A DNA stretch of 64,000 bases, taken from positions 186,001-250,000 of the forward strand of contig NZ_CP030850.1 of the NCBI RefSeq assembly GCF_003325355.1. Direction: 5' to 3'. Source of the DNA: Runella rosea (GTDB taxonomy: Bacteria; Bacteroidota; Bacteroidia; Cytophagales; Spirosomataceae). Of the stretch, positions 35,060-44,406 are shown piece by piece; position 1 is the first letter of the stretch; the number at the start of each line of letters is the position of its first letter. A model generated the notes under the pieces. That model saw nothing but the letters and a program-made list of their open reading frames with translations, was not told the DNA's origin and searched no databases. Position numbers and translations under genes: made by a program.

Positions 35060-36135
35060 TTATTTTGGTAGTCATTAATTTGCTTTTTTAAGTATTCCAG
35101 TGGCTGTGTTTCACCAAACTTATAAAAATTAATCGTTTCTTGTATAGCTTGCATAGCACCCCATTTGGGCTTCCATCCTAATTCATTGATGGATTTATTG
35201 ATATCTAATTTTAAAAGGCCAGCTTCATGTGGTTGATTAGTCAAGTTTGGTTTTTCCAAATTACCTTGTCCCCAAATTGTGATAGCTTCTCTGACGAGGC
35301 TTTCAACTGTAAAAGTGTCATCTTGTAAAGGCCCAAAATTCCAGGCCTCTGCATACTTTGTTGGATTTTCGATAAGTCTTGCTCCCAGAAGTAAATAGCC
35401 ACTTAGAGGCTCTATTACATGCTGCCAAGGACGAACCGCTTGCGGGTTTCGTACAATTACGGCTTGGTTTTGCTGCAAAGCTCGAATTAAATCAGGTATA
35501 ATTCGGTCTTTTGCCCAGTCGCCGCCTCCGATTACGTTACCTGCTCTTGCTGCGGCAATAGATTTGAAGTGGTTGATATATTCGTTTTTATTGAAAAAAC
35601 TATTTTGATAAGAACTTACTAATAATTCAGCCATTGCTTTACTGGCACTGTACGGATCATAGCCCCCCAATCGGTCGTTTTCTCGGTAGGGATAATGCCA
35701 TTCTTTGTTATCATAGACTTTATCCGTAGTAATAACAACCACCACACAGGGGCTTTCTAAAAAACGTAAAGTATCTAATAAATATGCGGTACCAAGTGTA
35801 TTAGTTTCAAAAGTTTCGGTTGGTTTTTCGTAAGATAGCCTTACCAATGCTTGCGCTGCTAAATGAAAAATAAAATCTGGTTTAAATTCTAGAATCTCTT
35901 TTTTTAAGCGATCTTTGTCTCTAATGTCAGCAATGATACTTTGGCAGAGATTATCGCCATTTATTTGGTTATACAAATCCAGCCTATTTTCAGGTACCAA
36001 AGCATAGCCTTTAACTTCTGCACCTAAAAGGTAAAGCCAAGACAAAAGCCAAGCACCTTTAAACCCCGTGTGGCCTGTTATCAATACCCTTTTATTGCGG
36101 TATGTCTGTGTAAATATATCTTTATAGTTAATCAT
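35056..36135 (-). CDS. rfbG: CDP-glucose 4,6-dehydratase
   Basis: This 359-aa SDR enzyme converts CDP-glucose to CDP-4-keto-6-deoxyglucose. Starting at ATG 36135, it has VLITGHTGFKGAWL (18-30, typical of RfbG), VVVITTDKVYDN, the YSASK pair (Y161, K165) and AAARAGNVIGGGDWAKDRIIPD. The 36135 start overlaps the rfbF stop (ATGA); an upstream start at 36150 would overlap further and is less likely. It is co-transcribed with rfbF. Confidence 0.95.
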   Translation of the reverse strand: MINYKDIFTQTYRNKRVLITGHTGFKGAWLLSWLYLLGAEVKGYALVPENRLDLYNQINGDNLCQSIIADIRDKDRLKKEILEFKPDFIFHLAAQALVRLSYEKPTETFETNTLGTAYLLDTLRFLESPCVVVVITTDKVYDNKEWHYPYRENDRLGGYDPYSASKAMAELLVSSYQNSFFNKNEYINHFKSIAAARAGNVIGGGDWAKDRIIPDLIRALQQNQAVIVRNPQAVRPWQHVIEPLSGYLLLGARLIENPTKYAEAWNFGPLQDDTFTVESLVREAITIWGQGNLEKPNLTNQPHEAGLLKLDINKSINELGWKPKWGAMQAIQETINFYKFGETQPLEYLKKQINDYQNK

Positions 36136-36911
36136 TCCCAGATTTTCCAAGGAGCATTATTTGAATTCCAAAGTGCCTCTAATTCAATTCTATCGCGCAT
36201 AGCATCCATAGCTTTCCAAAAGCCATGATGTCTGAATGCTGCTAATTGCCCATCATTGGCTATTTCTACAAGTGGTTTCTTTTCCCATTGAATATCATCC
36301 ATGTCACCGTCTAGATAGTTAAAAATGCCTGATTCCATTACAAAAAAACCTCCATTAATCCACATACCATCTCCTTCAGGTTTTTCGTGAAATTTTTTAA
36401 CTATTCCGTTACGAGATGTTTCCAAATTGCCAAACCTACCTGGGACCTGAATTGAGGTTAGAGTAGCTAATTTTCCGTGTGACTTATGAAACTCTAACAG
36501 CTTATGAAGATTTATGTCTGAAACGCCGTCGCCATATGTAAGCATAAAAGCGTCCTGACCGATATATTTTTGTGCCCTTTTAAGACGTCCGGCTGTGTTG
36601 GTATGCAAACCAGTATCAATAAGTGTAACCTTAAAAGATTCGGCATCAGTATAATGAACTTCAATTTTGTTTTTTTCTAACTCAATAGTTACATCTGAAT
36701 TGTATAAGTAATAATTTAAAAAGTATTCTTTTATCATTTGTGCTTTATAACCTAAACAAATGATAAACTCATTAAAACCATAATGTTCATATATTTTCAT
36801 AATATGCCACAGTATCGGTTTTCCACCAATTTCCACCATTGGCTTAGGACGTGCCTCTGTTTCTTCCATCAAGCGAGTTCCAAGGCCTCCTGCAAAAATT
36901 ACTACCTTCAT
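36132..36911 (-). CDS. rfbF: Glucose-1-phosphate cytidylyltransferase
   Basis: This 259-aa enzyme makes CDP-glucose from CTP and glucose 1-phosphate. Signature features are FAGGLGTRLMEETEARPKPM (nucleotide-binding loop), GGKPILWHIMKIY, FIICLGYKA, MLTYGDGVSDI, FHEKPEGDG and WINGGFFV. It heads the sugar-nucleotide operon. The 179-bp upstream gap (36912-37090) is AT-rich with no gene and no exact TAnnTTTG box. Confidence 0.96.
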   Translation of the reverse strand: MKVVIFAGGLGTRLMEETEARPKPMVEIGGKPILWHIMKIYEHYGFNEFIICLGYKAQMIKEYFLNYYLYNSDVTIELEKNKIEVHYTDAESFKVTLIDTGLHTNTAGRLKRAQKYIGQDAFMLTYGDGVSDINLHKLLEFHKSHGKLATLTSIQVPGRFGNLETSRNGIVKKFHEKPEGDGMWINGGFFVMESGIFNYLDGDMDDIQWEKKPLVEIANDGQLAAFRHHGFWKAMDAMRDRIELEALWNSNNAPWKIWE

Positions 36912-37090
36912 ATTTGTATTGTTACTTGTTAAGCGGCAAATAAAATTCTAAGATTTACACTTGAAGAGATGTTAAATACCACGCTTAACATTCTAGAGGT
37001 TAATATTGAAAAACATATTACTAATTAAAATTATAAAGTTTTAATTTTAGGTAGAATATGGACATAAAATTTACACAAATACATCTTAAA

Positions 37091-38194
37091 TTATAATTGA
37101 GTTTGTATTTTCTTTGGATGAGTATGCTGGTTAAAATTGAATAATAGTTTTTTAATAAAGATTAGTGCAAGAAAAAACGTGATACCTAAAAGAGTAGAAA
37201 TAAATATTACAGTTAATCTTCTTGGCTCACTCTTCTTCAAAGGTATCTTAGCGGGCTCTAACATTTTAAAAACGGGTGTTTCTTCTTCTACCCTTATTCT
37301 TGCCTGTTCATATTGTTGAACCAATCCATTGTACACATTTTGGGCCAGCATAAACTCTGATTGGAGGCGTTGCTCGGTTATTTTGGCCGAATTCATCACC
37401 AAGAAACTATTGCGGTCACGGTATCCTGCCAATGCGGCTTCACTGCTTTGATAGCGTGCCTTGGCTTCATTTACTTGTTTTTGTAAGAATGCCAGTTGTT
37501 TACGGGCTTTGTCAGTGCGGTAATTTGTCACGTATTCCTTTAGGTACTCCACTGATAATCGGGCTACGGTAGCAGCCACGACTGGGTCGGGCATTTTGGT
37601 ATTAATCGTAATAATCCCCGTTTTGCGATCAAAGGCCGTTACAACCCGTTGTTGAATCTGCTTTACCAAAGCTTCTTGTTTTTGGGTAAGTTCTACCGCC
37701 TGACTCGATTGCTTGGGATCTAGTTTAGGCTTTTCTTCTTTTTCTGAATCAATTAATTTATCAAGCCAACTTTCATTCAGTGCTTCAAAATAGTTTTTTA
37801 GGGTAAGCGTTTTTTGAGTAGAGGAGACAAAAACTTTTTGTTCCAGTAAATATAAGGCAAAAGGCAGACTTTGGGTAACACTTGGATAAAGATCGGGGCG
37901 GATGGCCTCGGTACTGTTCATTTGTGAAATATCTATTCCCGCCAATCCTGCCAAGGCACCTAGTCCTCCCATTTTGGTTAAGGCGCTACTGGATGCAATT
38001 TCGGGTAATACCACAGCTTTTGATTCAAACTCTTTTTGGGCGGTAAAGGCATAAATGGCGCCTAAAATACCAAATCCTGCGCCCCAAAGCACCATACTTC
38101 GCACATTACTTTTAAAAAAATGAATGATATCAGCAAGGCTAATTTCGATTTCATTAGAAGCGGTAGGGTTGGTATTTGATGTTGAATCTTGCAT
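37091..38194 (-). CDS. Wzz-type polysaccharide co-polymerase/chain-length determinant
   Basis: This 367-aa protein has an N-terminal Wzz segment (EISLADIIHFFKSN, membrane helix about 33-51). A periplasmic part with long coiled coil (about 215-295) follows. Near the C-terminus come PAKIPLKKSEPRR and a second membrane helix (about 325-348). There is no Walker-A kinase domain. PCP proteins govern polymer length together with Wzy and Wza. The ATG at 38194 is chosen over the TTG at 38215. It lies 71 bp after the Wza-type gene. Confidence 0.9.
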   Translation of the reverse strand: MQDSTSNTNPTASNEIEISLADIIHFFKSNVRSMVLWGAGFGILGAIYAFTAQKEFESKAVVLPEIASSSALTKMGGLGALAGLAGIDISQMNSTEAIRPDLYPSVTQSLPFALYLLEQKVFVSSTQKTLTLKNYFEALNESWLDKLIDSEKEEKPKLDPKQSSQAVELTQKQEALVKQIQQRVVTAFDRKTGIITINTKMPDPVVAATVARLSVEYLKEYVTNYRTDKARKQLAFLQKQVNEAKARYQSSEAALAGYRDRNSFLVMNSAKITEQRLQSEFMLAQNVYNGLVQQYEQARIRVEEETPVFKMLEPAKIPLKKSEPRRLTVIFISTLLGITFFLALIFIKKLLFNFNQHTHPKKIQTQL

Positions 38195-38265
38195 AAATTG
38201 ATTTTGAAGAATCAATTGGGTTAATTTGATGACGTCCCTTTTTATTAAAAGTCACGAAAAAGTAA

Positions 38266-40599
38266 TTATAATCTTGAGATTAGTGTAACGGCAGCTAAGA
38301 TTAACGTGCTTGTAAAGGAAAGAATGACAGGGCCGGTAAGGTCGGAACGTCGTTCATCTTTTGGCTTATAAGGAACTGAAATTACACTACCAGGCTGAAT
38401 TTTTGGACGGATGTTAAAGAACAAAAATTTGCGGGTACGCTCGGTGTATCCGTTGGCATAAGTTACATATACGCGGCTTTTCATGGCCCGTTCTCCGTAT
38501 CCTCCCGCCTGTGATAAATAATCATCGTAGTTAAATCCTTTAGAATAATTTACGACAGAAGGATTGAGTACCGCACCGTCTATTCGAACTAATTCGGAAC
38601 GCTCGGGAATGAAGAGGGTGTCCCCTTCTTCTAAGATAATATTACTTTCAAGGGCGGGATTTTCGACAATCTTTTGAATGTCCAGTGCAATGCGCTCACC
38701 GCCTCTCCTGAATACTGCGTTGGGAAGGTAACCATTTAATTTGGGTCCACCAGCACGTTCTAATAACTGCGTAACGCGCTCGCTGTTGTTTTGGATGGCG
38801 TAGGTGCCAGGATAATTTACTTCTCCCAATATCACCACGCTTCGTTGTTTATCGTAGCGTGTTGATTTTCTGATATATACAATGTCAAACGGCTGAAGCT
38901 GAAATTCCTTATCGGCGGGTAATAAAGATAAATCGCGGTTTATTTTTAACGTAATAATTTGGATGGTTACGTTTTCGGCTACGTCAGGTAGATTGTTCTC
39001 TTTGATGCGTCGCGCAATCTCAATCCGACTGTCAATCGCCCCGTCGGTGAGACCGCCAGCTTGGGTGATCAAATCGGAAACGGTCATTGCTTCCGCAAAA
39101 GGAAAGTCGGAGGGGTTGTTAATTTCTCCTACTATGGTGACAAAGTAGGCTTCCCGTAGGTCTTTAATGGAAGATATAACCACGCTGTCCTGATTCTTTA
39201 GTTCAATATCGGGCAATTCATTAGAGAGAACTTTGCCTAAGGCGACGGCAATTACCTCGGGTTCGCGATTGGGTTTTTCGCGGTGAATCAGGGCTCGGTT
39301 CAAAAAAGCGTCCTCACGCACGCCTTCTGATTGGTTGATGAGGTCTTTAAGTGTTTTGAGGTTGTCGCCAAGGGCATATTCACCCGGACGTGAAATGGCT
39401 CCTTCAATGACCACTTTATTGTCAAATCGCTCCAATACCTTGCCAACCATGATGGCATCGCCGCTTTGGGGATGGAAAGTGGCGTACTCATTTTTAATAA
39501 CCGTAACTACTTTACGCGCCTTGTCGGTGTTGCGGCGCATGGTTATGGATGCCTGGTAGGCGTGTTCATTAAAACCGCCCGCCAAATCGACCAACTGCTG
39601 AAGGGTTTCACCCTTTTTTAGCTCATAAATAGCAGGGCGTTTTACTTCCCCGTCCAGTTCTACTCGAGTGAGATAAAACGGTACTTGAATAATGTCTTGG
39701 TCTTGTAAAATAATGTTATCAGCCTGACTGGCTCGGAGGAGAAAATCATAAATGTCAATCGTACGAACAACTTTGTTATTTCGTATGACGTTTATGGCGC
39801 GAAAAGAACCATTTTTATTCGGCCCTCCGCACAGATAAAGGGCGTTGAAAGCGGTGGCCAAAGAAGAAACCGTGTAGACTCCTGGTTTTACAACCTCACC
39901 CGTCACCATTACTTTGATGCTTCGAATATTACCCAAATTGATGGAAGCAAATGAGCCGCTGGAGTTTAGGCCCGCGTAGGATTGTCTTAAGCGACCGACA
40001 ATTTTGTCCCGGGCTTCTTCGATTGTAAGGCCACTCACGTAAATCGGGGCCAGATTTAATACTTTAACGGTTCCTTCAGGACTGACTTTCAGGCGATAAG
40101 AGCCTTTGGCGTCGCCGTAAATTTCAACAAGCAGTTCGTCGTCGGGACCTAATTGATAGTTTTTGGGGGTAGCAATGCGTAGACTTGGTTCAAAGGTGAG
40201 TCCTGCTGTATTAAATAACTCACTCCCATATACTTTAAGTGGCTCTTTTTTAGGAACTTTTAGCGTATCTTTTTCAATATCACGCTTGCTCAATTTACCG
40301 ATTTGTTGCCGGCTAAGTTTCAGCGAATCAGTATCTGTAAGGTCTTCTTTATTTTCTTTGTCTTGCACTTCTGCGAGCCGCTTGCGCATGAGCGAGATGT
40401 CAGAGAGCGTAAATCCCTGTGCTAAAGCTGCTTGTTCGATTTGCATTTCAGACATTCCGCTCGCTTTGGCTTTTTCATAAAAGGCTTTTACTTGGGAATC
40501 ACTCAGTTGCTCTACTTTAGACGGAGTTTGTGCGCTAATTCCTAATGATAAAGTTAAACAAAAAAAACTGAAGAAGAAAAATCGAATTTGTGGAGTCAC
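38266..40599 (-). CDS. wza: Wza-type polysaccharide export outer-membrane protein, multi-SLBB
   Basis: This 777-aa protein has a signal peptide (IRFFFFSFFCLTLSLGISAQ), an N-terminal helical, charged region and a Poly_export domain (YQLGPDDELLVEIYGD, SPEGTVKVLNLAPIYVSGLTIEEA). At least five SLBB-like repeats follow (VTGEVVKPGVY, LDGEVKRPAIYEL, IEGAISRPGEY, VVGEINNPSDFP, ILGEVNYPGTYAI, IDGAVLNPSVV). A C-terminal hydrophobic helix (VILSFTSTLILAAVTLI) ends it. It starts with GTG at 40599. The protein forms the export channel for capsule. It is roughly twice the length of E. coli Wza. Confidence 0.92.
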   Translation of the reverse strand: MTPQIRFFFFSFFCLTLSLGISAQTPSKVEQLSDSQVKAFYEKAKASGMSEMQIEQAALAQGFTLSDISLMRKRLAEVQDKENKEDLTDTDSLKLSRQQIGKLSKRDIEKDTLKVPKKEPLKVYGSELFNTAGLTFEPSLRIATPKNYQLGPDDELLVEIYGDAKGSYRLKVSPEGTVKVLNLAPIYVSGLTIEEARDKIVGRLRQSYAGLNSSGSFASINLGNIRSIKVMVTGEVVKPGVYTVSSLATAFNALYLCGGPNKNGSFRAINVIRNNKVVRTIDIYDFLLRASQADNIILQDQDIIQVPFYLTRVELDGEVKRPAIYELKKGETLQQLVDLAGGFNEHAYQASITMRRNTDKARKVVTVIKNEYATFHPQSGDAIMVGKVLERFDNKVVIEGAISRPGEYALGDNLKTLKDLINQSEGVREDAFLNRALIHREKPNREPEVIAVALGKVLSNELPDIELKNQDSVVISSIKDLREAYFVTIVGEINNPSDFPFAEAMTVSDLITQAGGLTDGAIDSRIEIARRIKENNLPDVAENVTIQIITLKINRDLSLLPADKEFQLQPFDIVYIRKSTRYDKQRSVVILGEVNYPGTYAIQNNSERVTQLLERAGGPKLNGYLPNAVFRRGGERIALDIQKIVENPALESNIILEEGDTLFIPERSELVRIDGAVLNPSVVNYSKGFNYDDYLSQAGGYGERAMKSRVYVTYANGYTERTRKFLFFNIRPKIQPGSVISVPYKPKDERRSDLTGPVILSFTSTLILAAVTLISRL

Positions 40600-40764
40600 T
40601 GGTTCCGTGGTCTAGTTTATAAAGTAGGCGTTGATGTCGAAATAATACCGCAGAATTGCCCAATTATTTCTAAAAATCTTGAATTAAGATAAATTCTGCT
40701 CAAAAATAGGGAACAAATTCATACTATCGAAAAAATATTACTTTATTTTACTTATCGGTTCATT

Positions 40765-40772
40765 TATCTTTG
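40765..40772 (+). promoter_or_regulatory. Possible -7 box for the amino-acid permease gene
   Basis: TATCTTTG fits TAnnTTTG and lies 28 bp before the ATG at 40801; the -33 region (CTTTAT near 40741) is weak. In the same 201-bp gap, on the - strand, TATTTTTG (40701-40708) is a candidate for the wza-like gene, which would leave a leader of about 95 nt. Confidence 0.5.
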
Positions 40773-40800
40773 TCACTAAACCTAACTCTTTTCTCGCTTT

Positions 40801-42282
40801 ATGCCCAATTCTACAACTAAACAATTTAAACAATCCTTAGGTCTGCTCGATGCCACAATGCTCGTTTCGGGAGCAATGATTGGCTCGGGCATTTTTATTG
40901 TAAGTGCCGACATGGCGCGTATGCTTGGCTCCACAGGATGGCTTTTGGTCGCTTGGGTGTTGACGGGAGTGGTGACCGTGGCGGCAGCACTAAGTTATGG
41001 CGAATTAGCGGGTATGATGCCCAAAGCGGGAGGGCAGTATATCTACATTCAACGGGCTTTCGGGCCTTTGACAAGTTTTGTGTACGGCTGGACTGTTTTT
41101 ATGGTGATTCAGACGGGGACCATCGCCGCTGTTGCCGTGGCATTCACCAAATATTCAGCGGTATTTTTTCCAAAACTGAATTTTCAGAATGCCGAAAATG
41201 TGTTGTTCAGTCTTGGCCCGATAGATGTATATGCGGGTACTTTTTATGCCATTGCGTGTATTGTACTCCTTACTTATATCAATACGCAAGGGGTTAATGC
41301 TGGTAAGTTGATTCAAAACATATTTACTTCCACTAAGCTGGTCGCTTTGTTTGGACTGATATTGATTGGGATTGGTTACGGTCTTCAAAGCGGTGTACTG
41401 GGCCAAAACTTTGAAAATGCATGGGATGCCAGCAGGGTGTCGAAAGAAACGGGAGAGGTGACCATGATTTCAGGGATGGCCCTGATTGTGGCGTTAGGAG
41501 TAGCGATGATTGGGTCGCTTTTTTCTTCGGATGCATGGAATAATGTCACGTTTATCGCGGCTGAAATCAAAAATCCCAAAAAGAACATCCCGTTGAGTCT
41601 TTTGCTCGGAACGCTGATTGTTACGGTATTGTATGTGTTGGCTAATATCGCTTACCTGTGTATTTTGCCCTTAAAAGGTTCAAGCACAGGTGCGGATGTG
41701 ATGGCGCAGGGAATACAATTTGCCGAATATCCCACCGACCGGGTCGCAACCGCTGCCATGTCGGTCATCTTTGGAAGTTCGTCGGCGGGGATTATGGCCG
41801 TGTTGATTATGATTTCAACGTTTGGCTGTATCAACGGGTTGATTTTGGCGGGGGCTCGTTTGTATTATGCCATGGCACAGGATGGCCTATTTTTGAAACA
41901 GGCTTCTAAATTGAACGAGAAATCGGTGCCTGGCAAGGCGCTGTGGGTGCAGTGTATTTGGGCTTCATTGCTGTGTTTGTCGGGGAGTTATAATCAACTG
42001 CTGAATTATTGTACGTTTGGTTCTTTGATTTTCTACATGGTTACCATTACAGGGATTTTTGTCCTTCGTCGTCGTGAGCCTACTACTGAGCGGCCTTACA
42101 AAGCGGTGGGTTATCCTTTTGTGCCTATTTTTTACCTTGTGGTTACGATGGGAATTTGTTTGATTTTATTGATCGATTCCAATACCCGTTTTGATACTGG
42201 CATGGGATTATTGATTGCGGCCGTGGGTATTCCGGTTTATTACATCACAAGAAAATCGGGAGGCGGTAAAAAAGCAATTTAA
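40801..42282 (+). CDS. APC-family amino-acid permease
   Basis: This 493-aa protein has about 12 membrane segments and APC motifs: GLLDATMLVSGAMIGSGIFIVSADM at the first helix, LSYGELAGMMPKAGGQYIYI, AFGPLTSFVYGWT and FSSDAWNNVTFIAAEIKNPKKNIP. These resemble the LAT-like/basic amino-acid transporter subgroup. The substrate cannot be inferred reliably. The MFS gene begins 43 bp after its stop. Confidence 0.92.
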   Translation: MPNSTTKQFKQSLGLLDATMLVSGAMIGSGIFIVSADMARMLGSTGWLLVAWVLTGVVTVAAALSYGELAGMMPKAGGQYIYIQRAFGPLTSFVYGWTVFMVIQTGTIAAVAVAFTKYSAVFFPKLNFQNAENVLFSLGPIDVYAGTFYAIACIVLLTYINTQGVNAGKLIQNIFTSTKLVALFGLILIGIGYGLQSGVLGQNFENAWDASRVSKETGEVTMISGMALIVALGVAMIGSLFSSDAWNNVTFIAAEIKNPKKNIPLSLLLGTLIVTVLYVLANIAYLCILPLKGSSTGADVMAQGIQFAEYPTDRVATAAMSVIFGSSSAGIMAVLIMISTFGCINGLILAGARLYYAMAQDGLFLKQASKLNEKSVPGKALWVQCIWASLLCLSGSYNQLLNYCTFGSLIFYMVTITGIFVLRRREPTTERPYKAVGYPFVPIFYLVVTMGICLILLIDSNTRFDTGMGLLIAAVGIPVYYITRKSGGGKKAI

Positions 42283-42325
42283 AACCCTTATTCATCGCAA
42301 GCAGGTAAAGCAAAAACTCAGCAGT

Positions 42326-43633
42326 ATGGAAAAGAATAAATCCTCCATTCTTAACGCTTGGTGTATGTACGATTGGGCCAATTCGGTACATTCACTGGTC
42401 ATTGTTTCGGCCATTTTTCCGATTTATTTCAGCAACACCGCGGTAAATGCGCAAGGGGGAGCCGATGTGGATTTTCTGGGAATGACGGTAAATAACTCCG
42501 CGCTTTTTTCGTTTGCCGTGTCCTTTGCCTTTTTGTTTATTGCATTGGTCAACCCCATTTTGGGAGCTATTGCTGACTTTAGTGGAAGCAAAAAGCGCTT
42601 TATGCAGTTTTTTGTGTATTTGGGGTCATTTTCTTGTTTACTTCTTTATTTTTTTAAACGAGAAAACTTAGAACTTGGCGTCGTTGCGTTTGCCATTTCG
42701 CTGATTGGGTGGTCGGGCAGTATCGTCTTTTATAACGCGTACTTGCCCGAAATCGCGACCGAAAACCGCTACGATAAGCTCTCGGCCCGGGGTTTTACGA
42801 TGGGCTACATCGGCAGTGTGCTTTTGTTGATTTTCAATCTTACGATGCTGATCAAACCCGAATGGTACGGAGGAATTGACTCGGGTACGGCCTGCCGGAT
42901 TTCATTTGTCACGGTGGCGGTTTGGTGGGTGGGTTTTGCCCAAATACCTTTTTACTATTTGCCAAACGGTACCCCATCGGGGTTGAAGCGGGAAGGGGGA
43001 TGGATTTGGAATGGCTTTCGAGAACTCAAAAAAGTATTGGGTGAATTGAGTCATTTGCCCATTACCAAACGATTCTTGGTGGCCTTTTTCTTCTATAACA
43101 TGGGCGTGCAGACCGTTATGTACATCGGCACAATTTTTGGGAGCAATGAATTGCACTTGCCCGACAATGCGCTGATTGTGACCATCTTATTGCTTCAACT
43201 TTTGGCCATTGTGGGGGCGTACTGTGCGGCCGTACTGTCGGGAAAATGGGGGAATACAAGTACGATTTCGGGCATTTTAGTGATATGGATTGGTGTGTGT
43301 GTAACGGCCTACTTTGTCACAACTGAAGTTCAATTTTATGGATTGGCGGCGGGGATTGGGTTTGTAATGGGCGGTGTACAGTCGCTTTCCCGTTCAACTT
43401 ACGCTAAGCTTTTGCCCGATAATACGCCCGATACAGCGTCTTATTTTAGTTTTTATGATGCCTGCGATAAGTTCTCCACTTTTTTGGGAACGACCATTTT
43501 TGGCATCATCACCCAAGTATCAGGAATGCGAAACAGCCTTTTGTTTTTGGCGTTGATTTTTGTGATTGGGTTGTTGATCTTACGTCGAATTCCCTCACAA
43601 AAAATTTACCGAAGCCCTTTGAGTACTTCCTAA
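42326..43633 (+). CDS. MFS permease of the UMF1/Atg22-like family
   Basis: This 435-aa protein starts at ATG 42326 (MEKNKSSILNAWCMYDWANS). The longer frame from 42215 overlaps the permease upstream. It has about 12 membrane segments. SILNAWCMYDWANSVHSLVIVSAIFP is the UMF1 signature, followed by ALVNPILGAIADFSGSKKRFM, the conserved cytoplasmic loop, and VMGGVQSLSRSTYAKLLPD. Transport substrate is unknown; some relatives export amino acids. The tRNA-Val promoter overlaps its end. Confidence 0.92.
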   Translation: MEKNKSSILNAWCMYDWANSVHSLVIVSAIFPIYFSNTAVNAQGGADVDFLGMTVNNSALFSFAVSFAFLFIALVNPILGAIADFSGSKKRFMQFFVYLGSFSCLLLYFFKRENLELGVVAFAISLIGWSGSIVFYNAYLPEIATENRYDKLSARGFTMGYIGSVLLLIFNLTMLIKPEWYGGIDSGTACRISFVTVAVWWVGFAQIPFYYLPNGTPSGLKREGGWIWNGFRELKKVLGELSHLPITKRFLVAFFFYNMGVQTVMYIGTIFGSNELHLPDNALIVTILLLQLLAIVGAYCAAVLSGKWGNTSTISGILVIWIGVCVTAYFVTTEVQFYGLAAGIGFVMGGVQSLSRSTYAKLLPDNTPDTASYFSFYDACDKFSTFLGTTIFGIITQVSGMRNSLLFLALIFVIGLLILRRIPSQKIYRSPLSTS

Positions 43634-43647
43634 AGTTAGTATCTTTG
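43618..43647 (+). promoter_or_regulatory. Bacteroidota-type promoter of tRNA-Val
   Basis: TTTG at 43618-43621 and TATCTTTG at 43640-43647 are 18 bp apart, a good -33/-7 pair. The tRNA begins at 43712, leaving a leader of about 58 nt. The -33 box lies inside the last codons of the MFS gene. Confidence 0.7.
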
Positions 43648-43711
43648 CGCTCCAAAGGAAGATTAATGCAGGCAATCAACCCATCGTTATTTCTCCTTTG
43701 ACATAAAAAAT

Positions 43712-43786
43712 AGGATCTTAGCTCAGTTGGTTCAGAGCGCTGCCTTGACAGGGCAGAGGTCATCGGTTCGAGCCCGTTAGGTCCTA
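43712..43786 (+). tRNA. tRNA-Val (anticodon GAC)
   Basis: A 75-nt cloverleaf: the acceptor AGGATCT pairs with AGGTCCT (one T-G pair). The D-arm is AGCTCAGTTGGTT..AGAGC. The anticodon arm CTGCC-TTGACAG-GGCAG gives anticodon GAC. The T-arm has the usual GGTTCGAGCCC. CCA is not encoded. Confidence 0.93.
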
Positions 43787-43793
43787 CATTTAG

Positions 43794-43830
43794 CCGTAAC
43801 TTGCAGATTTTTAGCGAGTTGCGGTTTTTT
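43794..43830 (+). terminator. Intrinsic terminator after tRNA-Val
   Basis: An 11-bp stem CCGTAACTTGC/GCGAGTTGCGG (two G-T pairs) with a 9-nt loop is followed by TTTTTTGTTTT. From here to 43943 the DNA is AT-rich with no gene seen. Confidence 0.85.
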
Positions 43831-43943
43831 GTTTTGGAGTGAAATTAGGATGTCTAACTACTGTAAAAGTCTCAGAATTGGAAAAATTTGCTTTTAATGC
43901 TTAAATAAAAAAGGGTATTACTAATTACCTAATAGGTAGTTAT

Positions 43944-44327
43944 CTACTCGTTTTCATCAATTAACCACTGTGTTAAATCATCTACTGGCCTTGGTAGATG
44001 TCCCTCTAACCATTTCATCAGAGTACCAGGCTTAAAATCTTTATCTTTTGTTTCAATCACCCATGATAGAAATTCTTCAGGTCCTCCATTTAAGTAAGGT
44101 GGTGGTGAAACAGGATAAAAGACCGTTGGTAAACGTTCATTAAGAGAAAGGTAATTGCAGACATGTCCAATTTCCTGAACAACTTTCCAAGCACAAGGGT
44201 GAAAAGTGTCAATACTGAACTTTATCCACCACAGACCATTTTCATCTGAACCAGAAGCAACTGGTTTTTCTATAGCGGGCACTTTTTCAAGATATTCGAC
44301 TAAGGTATTAAAGGCTCTTTTATCCAT
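43944..44327 (-). CDS. Small soluble protein of unknown function
   Basis: This 127-aa protein (from ATG 44327, MDKRAFNTLVEYLEKVP) is acidic and soluble, with W-rich patches (GLWWIKFS, FLSWVIE, TQWLIDENE). I do not recognise it. The frame can be extended to 44396 or 44342, giving a hydrophobic start (LLVVFSKFWAL) that could be read as a membrane segment, but the soluble form looks more natural. It stands alone after the tRNA terminator, in the same orientation as the genes that follow on the - strand. Its compact size and isolation resemble immunity-type proteins, but nothing proves that. Confidence 0.6.
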   Translation of the reverse strand: MDKRAFNTLVEYLEKVPAIEKPVASGSDENGLWWIKFSIDTFHPCAWKVVQEIGHVCNYLSLNERLPTVFYPVSPPPYLNGGPEEFLSWVIETKDKDFKPGTLMKWLEGHLPRPVDDLTQWLIDENE

Positions 44328-44406
44328 TTTTTGATATAACATTGTAAGTGCCCAAAACTTCGAGAAAACCACTAATAAAGACTTGTTAAAAATCAATACT
44401 CACAAG

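Noticed and set aside
36927-36990. Inverted repeat TGTTAAGCG/CGCTTAACA upstream of rfbF
   Set aside because: Only 9 bp with a loop of about 46 nt in AT-rich DNA; could be chance, no supporting site.
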